From the NCBI RefSeq assembly GCF_964340395.1, contig NC_135557.1, positions 22,568,725 through 22,603,724 on the forward strand: a stretch of DNA of 35,000 nucleotides, in the 5' to 3' direction. Shown piece by piece: positions 25,694-35,000 of the stretch (positions are counted from its first letter, which is position 1; every line of letters starts with the position of its first letter). Made by a program: the position numbers and the translations under genes. This DNA is from Glandiceps talaboti (lineage: Eukaryota; Hemichordata; Enteropneusta; Spengelidae). The notes beneath the pieces are model-generated. The model was not told where the DNA came from. It did not search any database and saw nothing but the letters and a program-made list of their open reading frames with translations.

Positions 25694-26383
25694 GAATACC
25701 TATAACATTTTAATTATAATCTTGTTCAATAATTCTAAAATTTAGTCACGCGGGGTCAGTTGCGTCAATTTATCAGTATCATTCTCGATTATAATCAAAA
25801 TATGAGTTTGTTACAGAGAGCTTACCCAATATTGAACTCTTAAACAAGGCACGTACACAATTTATTCCTTCATTTGCAGTACAGCAACATTTTTGTCATC
25901 AGTTTGGTAGAGTATCGCTTTATTACCAACCACACTCATTCCATCTTCAACTCTTCAAGGCTTCCGAAGGGATGCTAAGAACAGTCTTTATTGGTGTAAT
26001 CGCGTGCACGTGGGTTTCTTCGGAACCTGCTCGACAATTACGTACACGTACGATTTGGAGTATACATGATTACAAATATAGACCTGTATGATAACAGTCT
26101 TACAATATTTAGGTCAGTTCTGTACTTTGATGTCACGATATTGACAATGAATTGAATTTTTCCAATACAACCTCACCACAGCCACTATAAAACGTATCAA
26201 GGCTATGGTTAAACGTGCGAGCGATTTGACATTAAGTCTTAGAATGTTACCTTGTTCAAACAGACTCGAGCTCCAGCGAATTCTTAGGTACACTATAAAG
26301 ATGGGCAGTCACCATATACATATATATGTGTGCATACAACAGAAGTACTCATCGAGATTTATTCAGACATTATACAACAATAT
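25694..26383. other. No gene recognised
   Basis: AT-rich sequence with a small palindromic patch CGTACACGTACG near 26040. The short plus-strand ORF at 26205-26390 has no features of a protein. Confidence 0.4.
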
Positions 26384-26712
26384 GGCCTAATAAAAAAATT
26401 GTGTGGTTCCGATTACGCTCAATTTTAGAATAGGTGGGGTAGGTGTGAGTGTCTAGTTCTGGTTTTCCATTGTTTTCCAAATGGTCTCTGTGTTGTTTAT
26501 TTCTTCCCATCAGATGTACAGCCATTACAGATTGGAAGAACTGTTTTTATTGTCATTTTAAGTTGATGTCAGTCTACGCATCCACTATTTCTCGAGAGAC
26601 TTCAAATTTTTATTATTTTTTTCTCGAATACGTAAAAAAAAAGTTTAGGGTCGACAGTGAAAACCTAGGTGGGGGTCGGGTAATCGGAACCAAACAATTA
26701 TTTGTGTAGTCC
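26384..26712 (+). mobile_element. TIR element family A, copy 1
   Basis: Left end GGCCTAATAAAAAAATTG + TGTGGTTCCGATTACG. Right end GTCGGGTAATCGGAACCAAA + CAATT. The ends are inverted repeats of about 20-40 bp. An ORF inside reads IRCTAITDWKNCFYCHF ... STISRETSNF ... KKKFRVDSENLGGG, and a similar frame is open in copy 3. Copies 2 and 3 are at 31133 and 34286. Confidence 0.78.
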
Positions 26713-27307
26713 TAACAAATTGGCAAGACAATAATTTACGGGTTCACCATAATACTTTATTACTTTTACTCAATAAGTATTCGCACAAAAAAATGTGTCT
26801 TTGACAAATCTTACAATCCATGAAATAAAAAAGTGTGAATTCCACAAATACATAAACATGAAAGTTCAAACATTAAATGAATATAAATATGATTTATAGA
26901 GTGAATAAACATACAGTACGACAGATTGATGTTTGAATGTCATTGCACATATTAAGTACATTTTATGTACTTGTGCATAACAATTGAATGAAAATGTGAT
27001 ATGAAATGATTTGTTTTTAACATACTTTGAAATAGTCTTCTCTTTGAAAAAAAAAATCTGATTTTAGATAGCTTTTGAATTTGCTTTCCTATCTTCCATC
27101 ACATGAATCAAAGTCTTGACTAGAAGCCGCCAGCAAATAGTTCATCTAGAATGAAGTGAGAATTGATAATAATGATAGTAAATTATTTTTAAAATAATGT
27201 ATTTCATCGAATAAAACCATAATCTATTCAAACATAGTGGTGGAAACCTTGATAATGAAATAATATTTTCAAATGTAAATTCATATGTGTTGCTAAACCA
27301 TAATATC
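26713..27307. other. No gene recognised
   Basis: Very AT-rich with no coding signal. The minus-strand ORF at 27142-27477 begins in the adjacent foldback repeat and is therefore rejected as a gene. Confidence 0.4.
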
Positions 27308-27500
27308 AAATTTTGTTCTAAACACAAATTTGAAAATTGGTACTGAAATTTTCGACTGCACACTTCAGTTTTTGTCAACAAATTGACCAATTTGACATAT
27401 TGATTGATTGTTTGCTTGTTCCAATCTGTTGACAAAGACTGACGTATATAGTCGAAAATTTCAGGTTCAATTTTCAAGTTTGTGTTTGTAACAAAAGTTT
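27308..27500. mobile_element. Foldback element with arms of about 85 bp
   Basis: AAATTTTGTTCTAAACACAA, TGAAAATTGGTACTGAAATT, TTCGACTGCACACTTCAGTT and TTTGTCAACAAATTG on the left reappear inverted on the right, starting from its outer end AAACTTTTGTTACAAACACA. There are scattered substitutions. The spacer is short, about 25 bases. Target duplications are unclear. Non-autonomous. Confidence 0.75.
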
Positions 27501-28009
27501 AATTTGATACTCCTGAAGCAACATGTTTACATTGACCTAGGGAGTCATATAGAATATTGCATTGTTTATTGGGTATAAAACATCTACGACGCCATATTTC
27601 AAGACAACAACAACGTGCCTTCAAGATTGGAAAAGTAACAAAATCTGGTACAACTAGAGAATATAAGAGCTACTAAAATTATTAATTCAATATTGCATTT
27701 ACTAATTTAAATGCGATTTTAAGACGACACTTTGTCTTACTTTGTACTTTTATTAAAATGTTGGCTTTATTCTCTGTAAACTATTTTGCATGAACTATCT
27801 CTTTTATTCTACTACAACTGTAAGCTTAGTCAGTAGCGTATTGCTATATATTCCTATCAATGATTTTGAAAGGAACATATTCTTCAATCATACCCACAAT
27901 GCATTTTCCTAGCATAAATGTATATAAAACATACAGTTGCAGAGCCGTTGCAAAAGGAAACTTAAGTTTGAATAAATTATAATGTACCGTTGGTCGTTTC
28001 CCTAAGTGT
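27501..28009. other. No gene recognised
   Basis: AT-rich. It could contain the promoter of the possible plus-strand ORF at 28010, but I see no clear core promoter motif. Confidence 0.35.
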
Positions 28010-28402
28010 ATGTCGTCGGATAGTCAAGATCAACAAGAAGTGACGCATGACATTGGCGCCCTCTACGCTAATCTTTGTCTTTCTACAGTATGTAAGTACA
28101 TGCGCGCATCAATGTTCTCGTGTGTATCATCGCAGCAGTCACACTTGCCTTATCACAGAGTTTGTATGACAGGTGCACGAATTACATATTTTGACACACA
28201 ACTTTCAGCTGCAATTCCACCAAAAACTAGTGCTGGTATACATTATCAGTTGTATGCCTACCCCAACGATCCTATATCATCAGTTTTTATCTGTCCAACT
28301 TGTAAAGGTTGGTTCTTGTTATATAAAGAAATTTCACCAAACACAACTAGTTATTCAAAGTTGTCTTGTATATGCACAAGTCGTCACTTAGCTACTGTGT
28401 AA
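28010..28402 (+). CDS. Unrecognised 130-codon ORF, possible first exon (weak)
   Basis: Starts MSSDSQDQQEVTHDIGALYA NLCLSTV, a composition typical of a protein N-terminus, and reaches a consensus donor GTAAGT (in AGTATGTAAGTACATG) after about 27 codons. The rest of the frame, with a VFICPTCKGW stretch, may be read-through into an intron. A second frame is also open from 28173. No domain recognised and no partner exon found downstream. Confidence 0.25.
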   Translation: MSSDSQDQQEVTHDIGALYANLCLSTVCKYMRASMFSCVSSQQSHLPYHRVCMTGARITYFDTQLSAAIPPKTSAGIHYQLYAYPNDPISSVFICPTCKGWFLLYKEISPNTTSYSKLSCICTSRHLATV

Positions 28403-28746
28403 CAACCCCACAGTCTCATAAGCGACAATCCAATATGGCCGCTGCTGATTGCAGCTATGGAAGGGTAGCGGTACCTGGTTAGTTTTGGTTTTAGGTTTTA
28501 GAGCAACGCTGTGTAGCAGTTTTTGTTAATTTCAATCCTATCACGAGAGTCTCTTCATCCTGTGGATCTGTGTACATGTGATGGATATGAAAGAATAACA
28601 TAGCATAAGTTTTAATGAACAATGTCGGGGAAATTAACGGACCCATCAATCAGTACATCTTTTAACTAAAGTATGATTATCCACCTACCTATCTACCCAA
28701 ACACTTGTGTACGTACTAAGATAAAAATAATATGTGGTTGACTTAC

Positions 28747-28888
28747 CTTGGTTTGGGGCTTTGCATTTGAACTTTTTCTGATAATAATCAAAAGTACATT
28801 GGTTGGTAGGAGCTGGACATGTACACAACTGTACGGGACGGCCTCCAAATCCCCGTATTCGCCCTATACACGTCTCATTTTCAATGCA
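28747..28888 (-). CDS. Internal exon of a secreted cysteine-rich protein
   Basis: The acceptor GCATCTCTTCTCAG is strong and the donor CAAG|GTAAGT is consensus. The exon is 142 nt: phase 0 start, 47 codons, phase 1 end. It encodes CIENETCIGRIRGFGG, RPVQLCTCPAPTNQC and FKCKAPNQ, with pattern C-x5-C-x14-C-x-C-x6-C-x10-C. Six cysteines, Gly/Pro turns and no hydrophobic stretch suggest a small disulphide-bonded extracellular module. NET is a glycosylation sequon. I do not recognise the family. Flanking exons were not found with confidence; upstream ones would lie at higher coordinates and must end in phase 0. Confidence 0.7.
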
Positions 28889-29019
28889 CTGAGAAGAGAT
28901 GCATATATGTGAAAACAGTTTTTGACGGTTATACGTCTCATAAAAATGGTATGTAGGCAACCATTACTTGTATTTTCTTGCAAATCCATTCTTATCGGAT
29001 CTGACTACAATATAGACAG

Positions 29020-29364
29020 TAATAAATAATGTTGGTTTTAATATATAGTGCTTTCCTACTAGTGCTTCACATTTATTACCCCTGGCACGGATCGATAGCG
29101 GCACAACGGCCCTTTACTTCCTCAACTCCCTGGGGAGCATACAATTCATTGCACCCTCTTTATGCACATATATGAATAAAGCATTCTCATTGCAACCTCT
29201 ATCCTACAGGACCCCAATTATACAGCTTGGGGGATTGCGTGAAAAACAGTAGTGGTTTAAATCTTGCCCAATTCAAGGACTTAAGCCATTCAGAAACAAG
29301 CGGCAACGGCGGGCTCGAAACTTCTAATAAACCGGCCACTCTAACCTTTCGCTCATCATGACTC
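29020..29364 (-). mobile_element. tRNA-derived SINE family B, inverted copy
   Basis: On the minus strand: head GAGTCATGATGAGCGAAAGG, B-box remnant TTTCGAGCCC, central GGCTTAAGTCCTTGAATTGG and CCAAGCTGTATAATTGGGGT, then CCGTGCCAGGGGTAATAAAT and GGAAAGCACTATATATTAAA. It is collinear with the plus-strand copy at 30515-30875. A deletion in the head has lost part of the tRNA-like region. Confidence 0.82.
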
Positions 29365-30006
29365 TGATAATTATTAATATCCACTTCTACCCAACACTAG
29401 AATGGAGTAGCTACATGTACATGTATCCGCCTGTAGAAAACCATGGCATGGAATGCACAAAGGACGTATTTCTAAGCTGCAATGATAAATGAAGGCAAGC
29501 ACCCCTCTCTCACCTCATTAAATGATGTTGTAAAGTAAAATGAACTTGTGCTAAGATTCCTAAAGAACCATGAAATTTCATTGACACGCCATTTAATTAT
29601 TTAGTGAGGCGGCATTTATGATTTATTTCTTAAAATCCGTCCAGTAGAAATTAGATGTTGGTTGCACTTTATAGTTGATTGATACGTTTATTAAATTATT
29701 ATATTACTTTTTAGATTGAATAAGACTCAGCTTTGACATTTTAACACTCAATAAATATCCATTGACTTTTCCCCCTTTTGTAGAGAGATTTATTCAATCT
29801 GACTGTTAAATGCGTTCGTATCAACCACTGTCAAAAACTCCTATATCAGGTTTTCTTATCTACAGAGTCTCTAATAGATTAAGATGCCCCATGTCACTGA
29901 CAATTTCCCCTTCTCTCTGAAAATATATGTTTCAGTAATGCACGTTAGTAATCGGAAAACTGCCGCTTTCACGGTGGACATTCCCCTCCTCTGTTCACCA
30001 TTCCGA
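29365..30006. other. No gene recognised
   Basis: AT-rich sequence. A candidate minus-strand mini-exon near 29520-29570 (TTCTTTAG to GAG|GTGAGA) was considered and not accepted. Confidence 0.35.
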
Positions 30007-30083
30007 AGTCTAATTAGCATAATTGAACTGTTCCAACCAATGAGCAGTCTAATTAGCATAATTTAACTGTTCCAACCAATGAG
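30007..30083 (+). repeat. 39-bp tandem duplication
   Basis: AGTCTAATTAGCATAATTGA + ACTGTTCCAACCAATGAGC occurs twice in tandem, with TTGAACTG versus TTTAACTG. Each unit carries a CCAAT word. Confidence 0.9.
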
Positions 30084-30186
30084 TAAATTAAATGAGGTCA
30101 TACTATAAGACGAAAAAAAAATAATTATGTGTTTCCGATGAGATGGCCTTAGAAAATAACAGGATAGGTAGGTCCGGATTCTATTT

Positions 30187-30216
30187 CATTTTATTTTATT
30201 TTATTTTATATTATTT
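30187..30216. repeat. (TTTTA)n microsatellite
   Basis: Five or so TTTTA units with one shorter unit at the end. Confidence 0.88.
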
Positions 30217-30514
30217 TCACCCTTTTAATTGTTTTTATTTTTGGAAAATAATTGCTTCGACCCCAAAACAAACAAATTGTCGGTCAAATACCCCCTCTCC
30301 GTGTGATACTTGGATGTACAGACATCACTGAGGACAGAAAACAGACGTACGTGTCTGAAGGTCAAGAAGACAAATGAATTTGTTATCTTTTGTTTCAAAT
30401 GTTTAGGGTCTTCCGCTTAAACTTTGGTCAGTGGGATTGTCGAAACACAATTTATTTTATATTCGTTTTGCCTATTAAAGTAGGAAACATTTCTGAATGA
30501 TGGAGTAGCTATTG

Positions 30515-30875
30515 TTGTGGAGTCATGGTGGGCGAATTCGAATGGTTACAGTGGTCGGCAAGGAATCTGCAGATTGCAGGTTCGAGCCCCGTCGCTGCCG
30601 TTCGTTTCTGAGTGGCTTAAGTCCTTGGGCAAGATTTGAACCACGATTGTGCCTCAGTCAACCCAGCTGTATAATTGGGGACCAGGTAGGATAGAGGTTG
30701 CAATGTGAATGATTTAATCCTATGCACTTATAAAGGCTGTAATTGGTTGTATGCTCCCAGGGCGTTGAGGAAGTATAAAGGGCTGTTGTGCCACTATAGA
30801 TCCGTGCCAGGGATAATAGTGATTTGAGCACAAAGTGGGAAAGCGTTATATAAAAACAAATATTATTATCTATGA
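30515..30875 (+). mobile_element. tRNA-derived SINE family B, direct copy
   Basis: Head GGAGTCATGGTGGGCGAATT, full tRNA-like region and B box GGTTCGAGCCC at 30579-30589. The central block GGCTTAAGTCCTTGGGCAAG ... CCTCAGTCAACCCAGCTGTA TAATTGGGGACC is of the kind seen in many deuterostome and lophotrochozoan SINEs, and partly recalls the CTCAG...CTGTAAAATGGGGA block of CORE-type SINEs. The tail is GAAAGCGTTATATAAAAACA then ATTATT. The inverted copy lies 1.2 kb away. Confidence 0.85.
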
Positions 30876-31132
30876 TTATTTATTGTGAGAATGTTGTAAA
30901 TATCAAACGATGATGTCATTACAGGATGACATGTAATATTAAATGGTAAAGTTATTAATGTTAACAAAGACTAAATGTGAACAAACGTGTTATAAGATAC
31001 AATTATACGGCGAAATAACCTACAAAGTAATTACTAGATTTGATATACAGCTGCACTGCTTGTAATGATATCGTTAAAGTAATTTATATAGAACTATGAC
31101 TATTCATCACTATCTTTAACGGCTTACCCATT

Positions 31133-31267
31133 ATTTCTTGCGAGACTTCACAAACAATTTTCGCTATTTAATTTTTTTCTCGAATACATCAAAAATAGAG
31201 TTTAGGGTCAACATGAAAAACTAGGTGGGGTCGGGTAACCGAAACCAAACAATTTTTTTATTAGGCC
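31133..31267 (+). mobile_element. TIR element family A, copy 2 (right half only)
   Basis: ATTTCTTGCGAGACTTCACA through GAGTTTAGGGTCAACATGAA and GGTGGGGTCGGGTAACCGAA to CAATTTTTTTATTAGGCC. It corresponds to the right half of the 26384 copy; the left half is missing. It preserves the outermost AATAAAAAAATTG-GGCC end. Confidence 0.8.
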
Positions 31268-32220
31268 CAACTATTTAATTTTGACCGTCTTTAATTGATA
31301 TAATTGGTCAGGATTTTGTGGCATTCTAGACAGAGTGCGCGCGCACGATTACCCGATCAATAAGTATCACACCACTAAAGGAGAGTACGTATAGACTTTG
31401 AATCAGACCAATTTATGTAATGTATGTTGTCACGATCCGTAGACCCTCTAACACTTAATATATACGTAAATATTGCTTTGTAAGCAATATTTCGATCTGA
31501 CCCTATACAAATATAAAGATTTGTAATAACTAACATTTAAAAATTTAAATCTCTTTAATTGAATACACATTTGTCAACCTAATTTATTGTGACAAAGTTA
31601 CGTTTTAGACTTAAACGAACAACGTAAATTACGAATAATGTTTTACATTTTAAATAGTCAACTATCTCCATGGGGCGCAGGCATCTCACACATGAATATT
31701 TGAGCACAAGTGTCCTGTCAAATATTCAACGACAACCGTTAGAAGTGTATAATAATATGCGAATTATTTTTAAAGTCCTGTATTTAACGAATATCTTGTC
31801 TAGGTATGACACAATCGATTTAATATCTTGGGCAGTGTGATATTTATATCTGAGAAACTGAAAGAGAATAACTTTCAGATGTTACTAGATAAAGGAATTT
31901 AGAGATATGTTTACAGAGATATCGATGTTAAAGTGAATTTCTCCAAGAACACTGAAATCTTTCGGTAAGATTTAAAGTAGCGGTGTGCTCAGCTGATCAG
32001 TCAACCTCGGATAGGACAAAGATTGCTGTTTAAATATTTTAATCCAATGCACTGAGAGACAGTATGGATTGTATGATCCTCAGGGAGACGTACACTCCCC
32101 AGGGAGATAATTAAGTGTAAAGGTTCTTACCGAGTCAGTGCCTTAAGGGGGTGGGGGTAATTATCGCGGAGGACTAAGAAATAAAAAAAATCATTGAATG
32201 TAAATGCATGTAGTGTTAGT
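31268..32220. other. No gene recognised
   Basis: AT-rich. A small inverted repeat AATATTGCTT/AAGCAATATT lies at about 31470-31494. No coding signal. Confidence 0.4.
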
Positions 32221-32574
32221 TATTAAAGTAGCCATATGGATGAGGATTAGGTATTTATTTTGGATTTTTAATTTATAAATCATTTTTATCATGCCTTCTT
32301 ACTTTGAAAATCAATATGAAACAACATACCCAAAACACTTTTTCGTAACCCAATAAATTGCAAAAGATTGAAAAATATGTAAATTCTTTGTTATTGTACG
32401 TACAATAACAAACTTTTACACACGTTTGAGCTTTTTTTGGAACTGAGCTACAAACACAGACTTAGTCTATGTTGTTTCACATTGATTTTCAAATAGGAAG
32501 CCATGATAACACTGTTTTGTAAATTAAAAATCCAAAATAAATACTCAATCCTCATCCATATGACCACTTTAATA
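32221..32574. mobile_element. 354-bp foldback element with central perfect palindrome
   Basis: Outer arms of about 108 bp: left TATTAAAGTAGCCATATGGA TGAGGATT, right (inverted) TATTAAAGTGGTCATATGGA TGAGGATT. They share TATTTATTTTGGATTTTTAA and AAAATCAATATGAAACAACA. The centre (32387-32412) is a perfect 26-bp palindrome TTTGTTATTGTACG/TACAATAACAAA. Several dozen substitutions between arms indicate an older copy. No transposase. The ORF at 32448-32633 lies in the right arm and is not a gene. Confidence 0.8.
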
Positions 32575-34285
32575 TAATATAAGAAACATAATCTAAATTC
32601 AAAGTACAAATAGTTATTCAAACTCTCAATCAAAGACCCAACTAAATATCAACTGTTGATGGCTACTACAAGTTACTTGTGATGAGATGCATGACGGTTA
32701 TGAATGTGGTATTTATCAATAAGTATGCATACTTTCATATGACTGTATTCCAATTTATTGGTATTGGCAACAAAAGTTTATCAAATGTTCAGAGGAGCTA
32801 GTTCATATAATAAGATGATATGTACATATATCGTGAAAACAAGTTTTTCGATATACATTTTGAAAAAAAAAAGTTTGGAAGTCTTTGAATAAGTCTTTGT
32901 TTTCGATGAACTGCTCTCTTAATATATGATATTATTTATGATATTACAATCGCCCATTTGTAAATTAATATGTTGCAGGCTCTCTGATGATTTACTAAGA
33001 ACTGAATAATAAATTGCAGTTGATGGATAGATTGTCCTTACTTTTTAGTTATTAAATGTATCTATGTATGCATGAGTACACATAGAGATAGATACACGAC
33101 AGTTTATTACTTGCAATGATAAATGTACTAAACTTTTAAACGTCTGTACTTTTTTAAACATTTTATTGAAATTTCAAAATCCCATTACTATGCAGTAGGG
33201 TAACTCAAAGATATTATGTAAATGCCTTAATAAACCTCTGGATTATCAATTATTAAGAGCAATGAATGGACACTGCAACATTGAAAATATAACTCAGTTC
33301 AAATTACTATTGATTCACCTTACATACAGTAACATTATATATTCACATCTCTATTCAAAGGCAATTTTTCGAGACTGTTATATGATACAAACACTTTAGT
33401 TGAACGTGTTCACTGATTGGCCCGTTAATGACATTGTTGTGGATTTTTGGCTCTATTTACTTCTATTTACCCTTATAACTAAATGACAATATCAAAAACA
33501 AATAAATAAATAAACTAAATAATTAATGATTAACAGTTGTTGTCCAATGGCCTTGTGCTATGTTGGCATTTCTTGCCAGTGCGTTTTCGTAGGCATGTTC
33601 TGCTTACACGAGGGTTGGTTGTTAGAACCATCAGCTGAAAGGAAGTAAGTGGTCGCCTAACAATGTGAACTTATGCAATTAAGACACTGACTCGACGAGA
33701 GAGATTGAAGAGCACGGGGAACACTTTTTTCGTTCTAAAATACTTGTCCCTTTTTCCATTGGTATAGAGCAGGCACTCTTGTCATCGGATGCTGAGTTTG
33801 CGAAGTCTAGAATGTACAAGCTGGGCGAAATCACGATAATGTTATTTATTGCATATTAAACCCTTTTAAGAATATTTACACCTATGGTTATATCATGTTA
33901 TGTAGGTTACTGTAAATACACTCGTGCAATATTAATGTTTTATTTTACACTTGTTCCTAGAAAATCGTTAACTCCAAGAAGAGAGCAATCCATCAAAATG
34001 CATTTAAAACAAAGTTGCTGGCTACTATCACCAACTGATTAACTAGCTAACTCAACAAAATACTAGGAATCCGGAATAGCGATTACCTACATAATTTTCC
34101 ATTTCCATTTTAGTGAAGAGTAATTCATAATATATCTTGTCAGTACTTGACCTTGACATCTAGTAGTAGTTTGTTATCTAATCAATGTGTGTGATACACC
34201 TATCTACTATTACTAAGCCTTGAGGAGAGATAGCTCAAATATCTTTCTTAAATCACAGATAGAGGAAATACTTATATACTTGTAA
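32575..34285. other. No gene recognised
   Basis: Long AT-rich stretch without ORF, SINE or clear repeats. A possible minus-strand 27-nt micro-exon near 33605-33640 was considered and not accepted. Confidence 0.4.
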
Positions 34286-34651
34286 GGCTTAACTGAAAAA
34301 ATTGTTTGGTTTCCGTTACCCGACCCCACCTAGTTTTTCACGTCGACCCTAAACGGTTTTTTACGTATTGGAGAAAAAAGAAATCGCGAACATTGTGATG
34401 TCTCGCGAGAAATAGAGGATGCGGAAACCGTCGTTAATATAAAACTGTTCCTCCAATCCGTAATGGTTGTACATCTGATAAGAAGAAACCAATTTGACAC
34501 AGAGACCATATGGAAAATAAACATAAGTACCTGAACTAGACACTCACATATGAAAAAGAAATATGTAAAATAAAATAGAAAAATCTACCTACCCCCACCT
34601 ATTCTAGAATGAGCGTATTAATCAGAAAAACACAACTCTGTTTGTTTAGCC
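34286..34651 (-). mobile_element. TIR element family A, copy 3 (inverted)
   Basis: Plus-strand left end AAAAAATTGTTTGGTTTCCG TTACCCGACCCC corresponds to the right end of copy 1, and GAATGAGCGTATTAATCAG to its left end. On the minus strand an open frame reads IRCTTITDWRNSF ... SASSISRETS ... KKPFRVDVKN, matching copy 1 in frame. This is the longest copy at 366 bp. Confidence 0.78.
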
Positions 34652-34657
34652 TAAAGG

Positions 34658-34781
<124 letters not shown>

Positions 34782-35000
34782 AAATTACGCGCAATTATCG
34801 TTGTATAAACTAGACCTTAAAGGATTTAGCTTTACCTGTTATAAAAGTAATAATTGCGCACTAGAGTTTGCGTATTAAACTTTACAAATTATCTATGATG
34901 CCCTATGACTCGTATGGTTCATCTAATTTCATATCCTATTAGTCGTCCATTATACTGTATCGATCCATCAAACATTAAATCTCTATTAAAGTCAATATTT

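Noticed and set aside
27142-27477. 111-codon minus-strand ORF that looks protein-like at its start
   Set aside because: Its N-terminal half is one arm and loop of the foldback element at 27308-27500; the rest is AT-rich.
29515-29570. Minus-strand mini-exon candidate (TTCTTTAG ... GAG|GTGAGA), phase-compatible with the 28888 exon
   Set aside because: Only about 15 Ser/Thr/Phe codons, no cysteines and a weak context; splice words like this occur by chance.
33605-33640. 27-nt minus-strand micro-exon candidate between CTTCCTTTCAG and GTAAGC
   Set aside because: Good splice words but far too short to support without transcripts.
34330-34543. Minus-strand ORFs near the window end
   Set aside because: They belong to copy 3 of the TIR element and are discussed there, not as host genes.

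Overview
This is eukaryotic (metazoan) nuclear DNA. It is AT-rich, with large introns, canonical GT-AG splice sites, many microsatellites, tRNA-derived SINEs, foldback/TIR elements and a decayed DIRS-like gag. Abundant ACATGTA-type words, SINE types with a shared central block and the mix of elements suggest a marine invertebrate (lophotrochozoan, hemichordate or cephalochordate). The sequence alone does not fix the lineage. There are no bacterial operons, rRNA genes or CRISPR arrays, and the ORFs found without splicing are almost all noise.

The main gene is on the minus strand, 20391 to 4489. Six exons can be assembled by eye (20391-20346, 12819-12673, 11135-11058, 9367-9204, 6170-5909, 4757-4489). 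All junctions are GT-AG, the phases agree (1,1,1,0,1) and the frame is open for 321 codons plus stop. The predicted protein has a signal peptide, an ectodomain with six cysteines clustered near its N-terminus, a Pro/acidic stalk, one transmembrane helix, and a cytoplasmic tail with two PPPY motifs. This resembles Shisa/WBP1-type transmembrane adaptors that recruit WW-domain (NEDD4-family) ligases, but I could not assign an orthologue. Its introns hold most of the repeats. The TM exon sits between two tandem arrays that run up to its donor and its acceptor. Intron 3 holds a 104-bp direct duplication, a perfect 40-bp palindrome and a Mutator-like foldback with 9-bp target duplications. Intron 1 holds a 47-bp satellite (12 copies), G-tract/tRNA-like repeats, a hAT-like MITE and a START-like coding relic.

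Upstream of this gene, 21.3-21.6 kb carries E2F-like, CRE and CCAAT motifs typical of a promoter. At 23.0-23.8 kb is a frameshifted DIRS-type (tyrosine-recombinase retrotransposon) gag pseudogene. From 24 to 35 kb the DNA is gene-poor: one convincing minus-strand cysteine-rich exon (28888-28747), three copies of one TIR element, two long foldback elements, an inverted pair of SINEs, and a TA/GATA microsatellite near the end.

Only the six-exon gene and the 28.7-kb exon are well-supported host coding sequence. Other coding calls are marked as weak.
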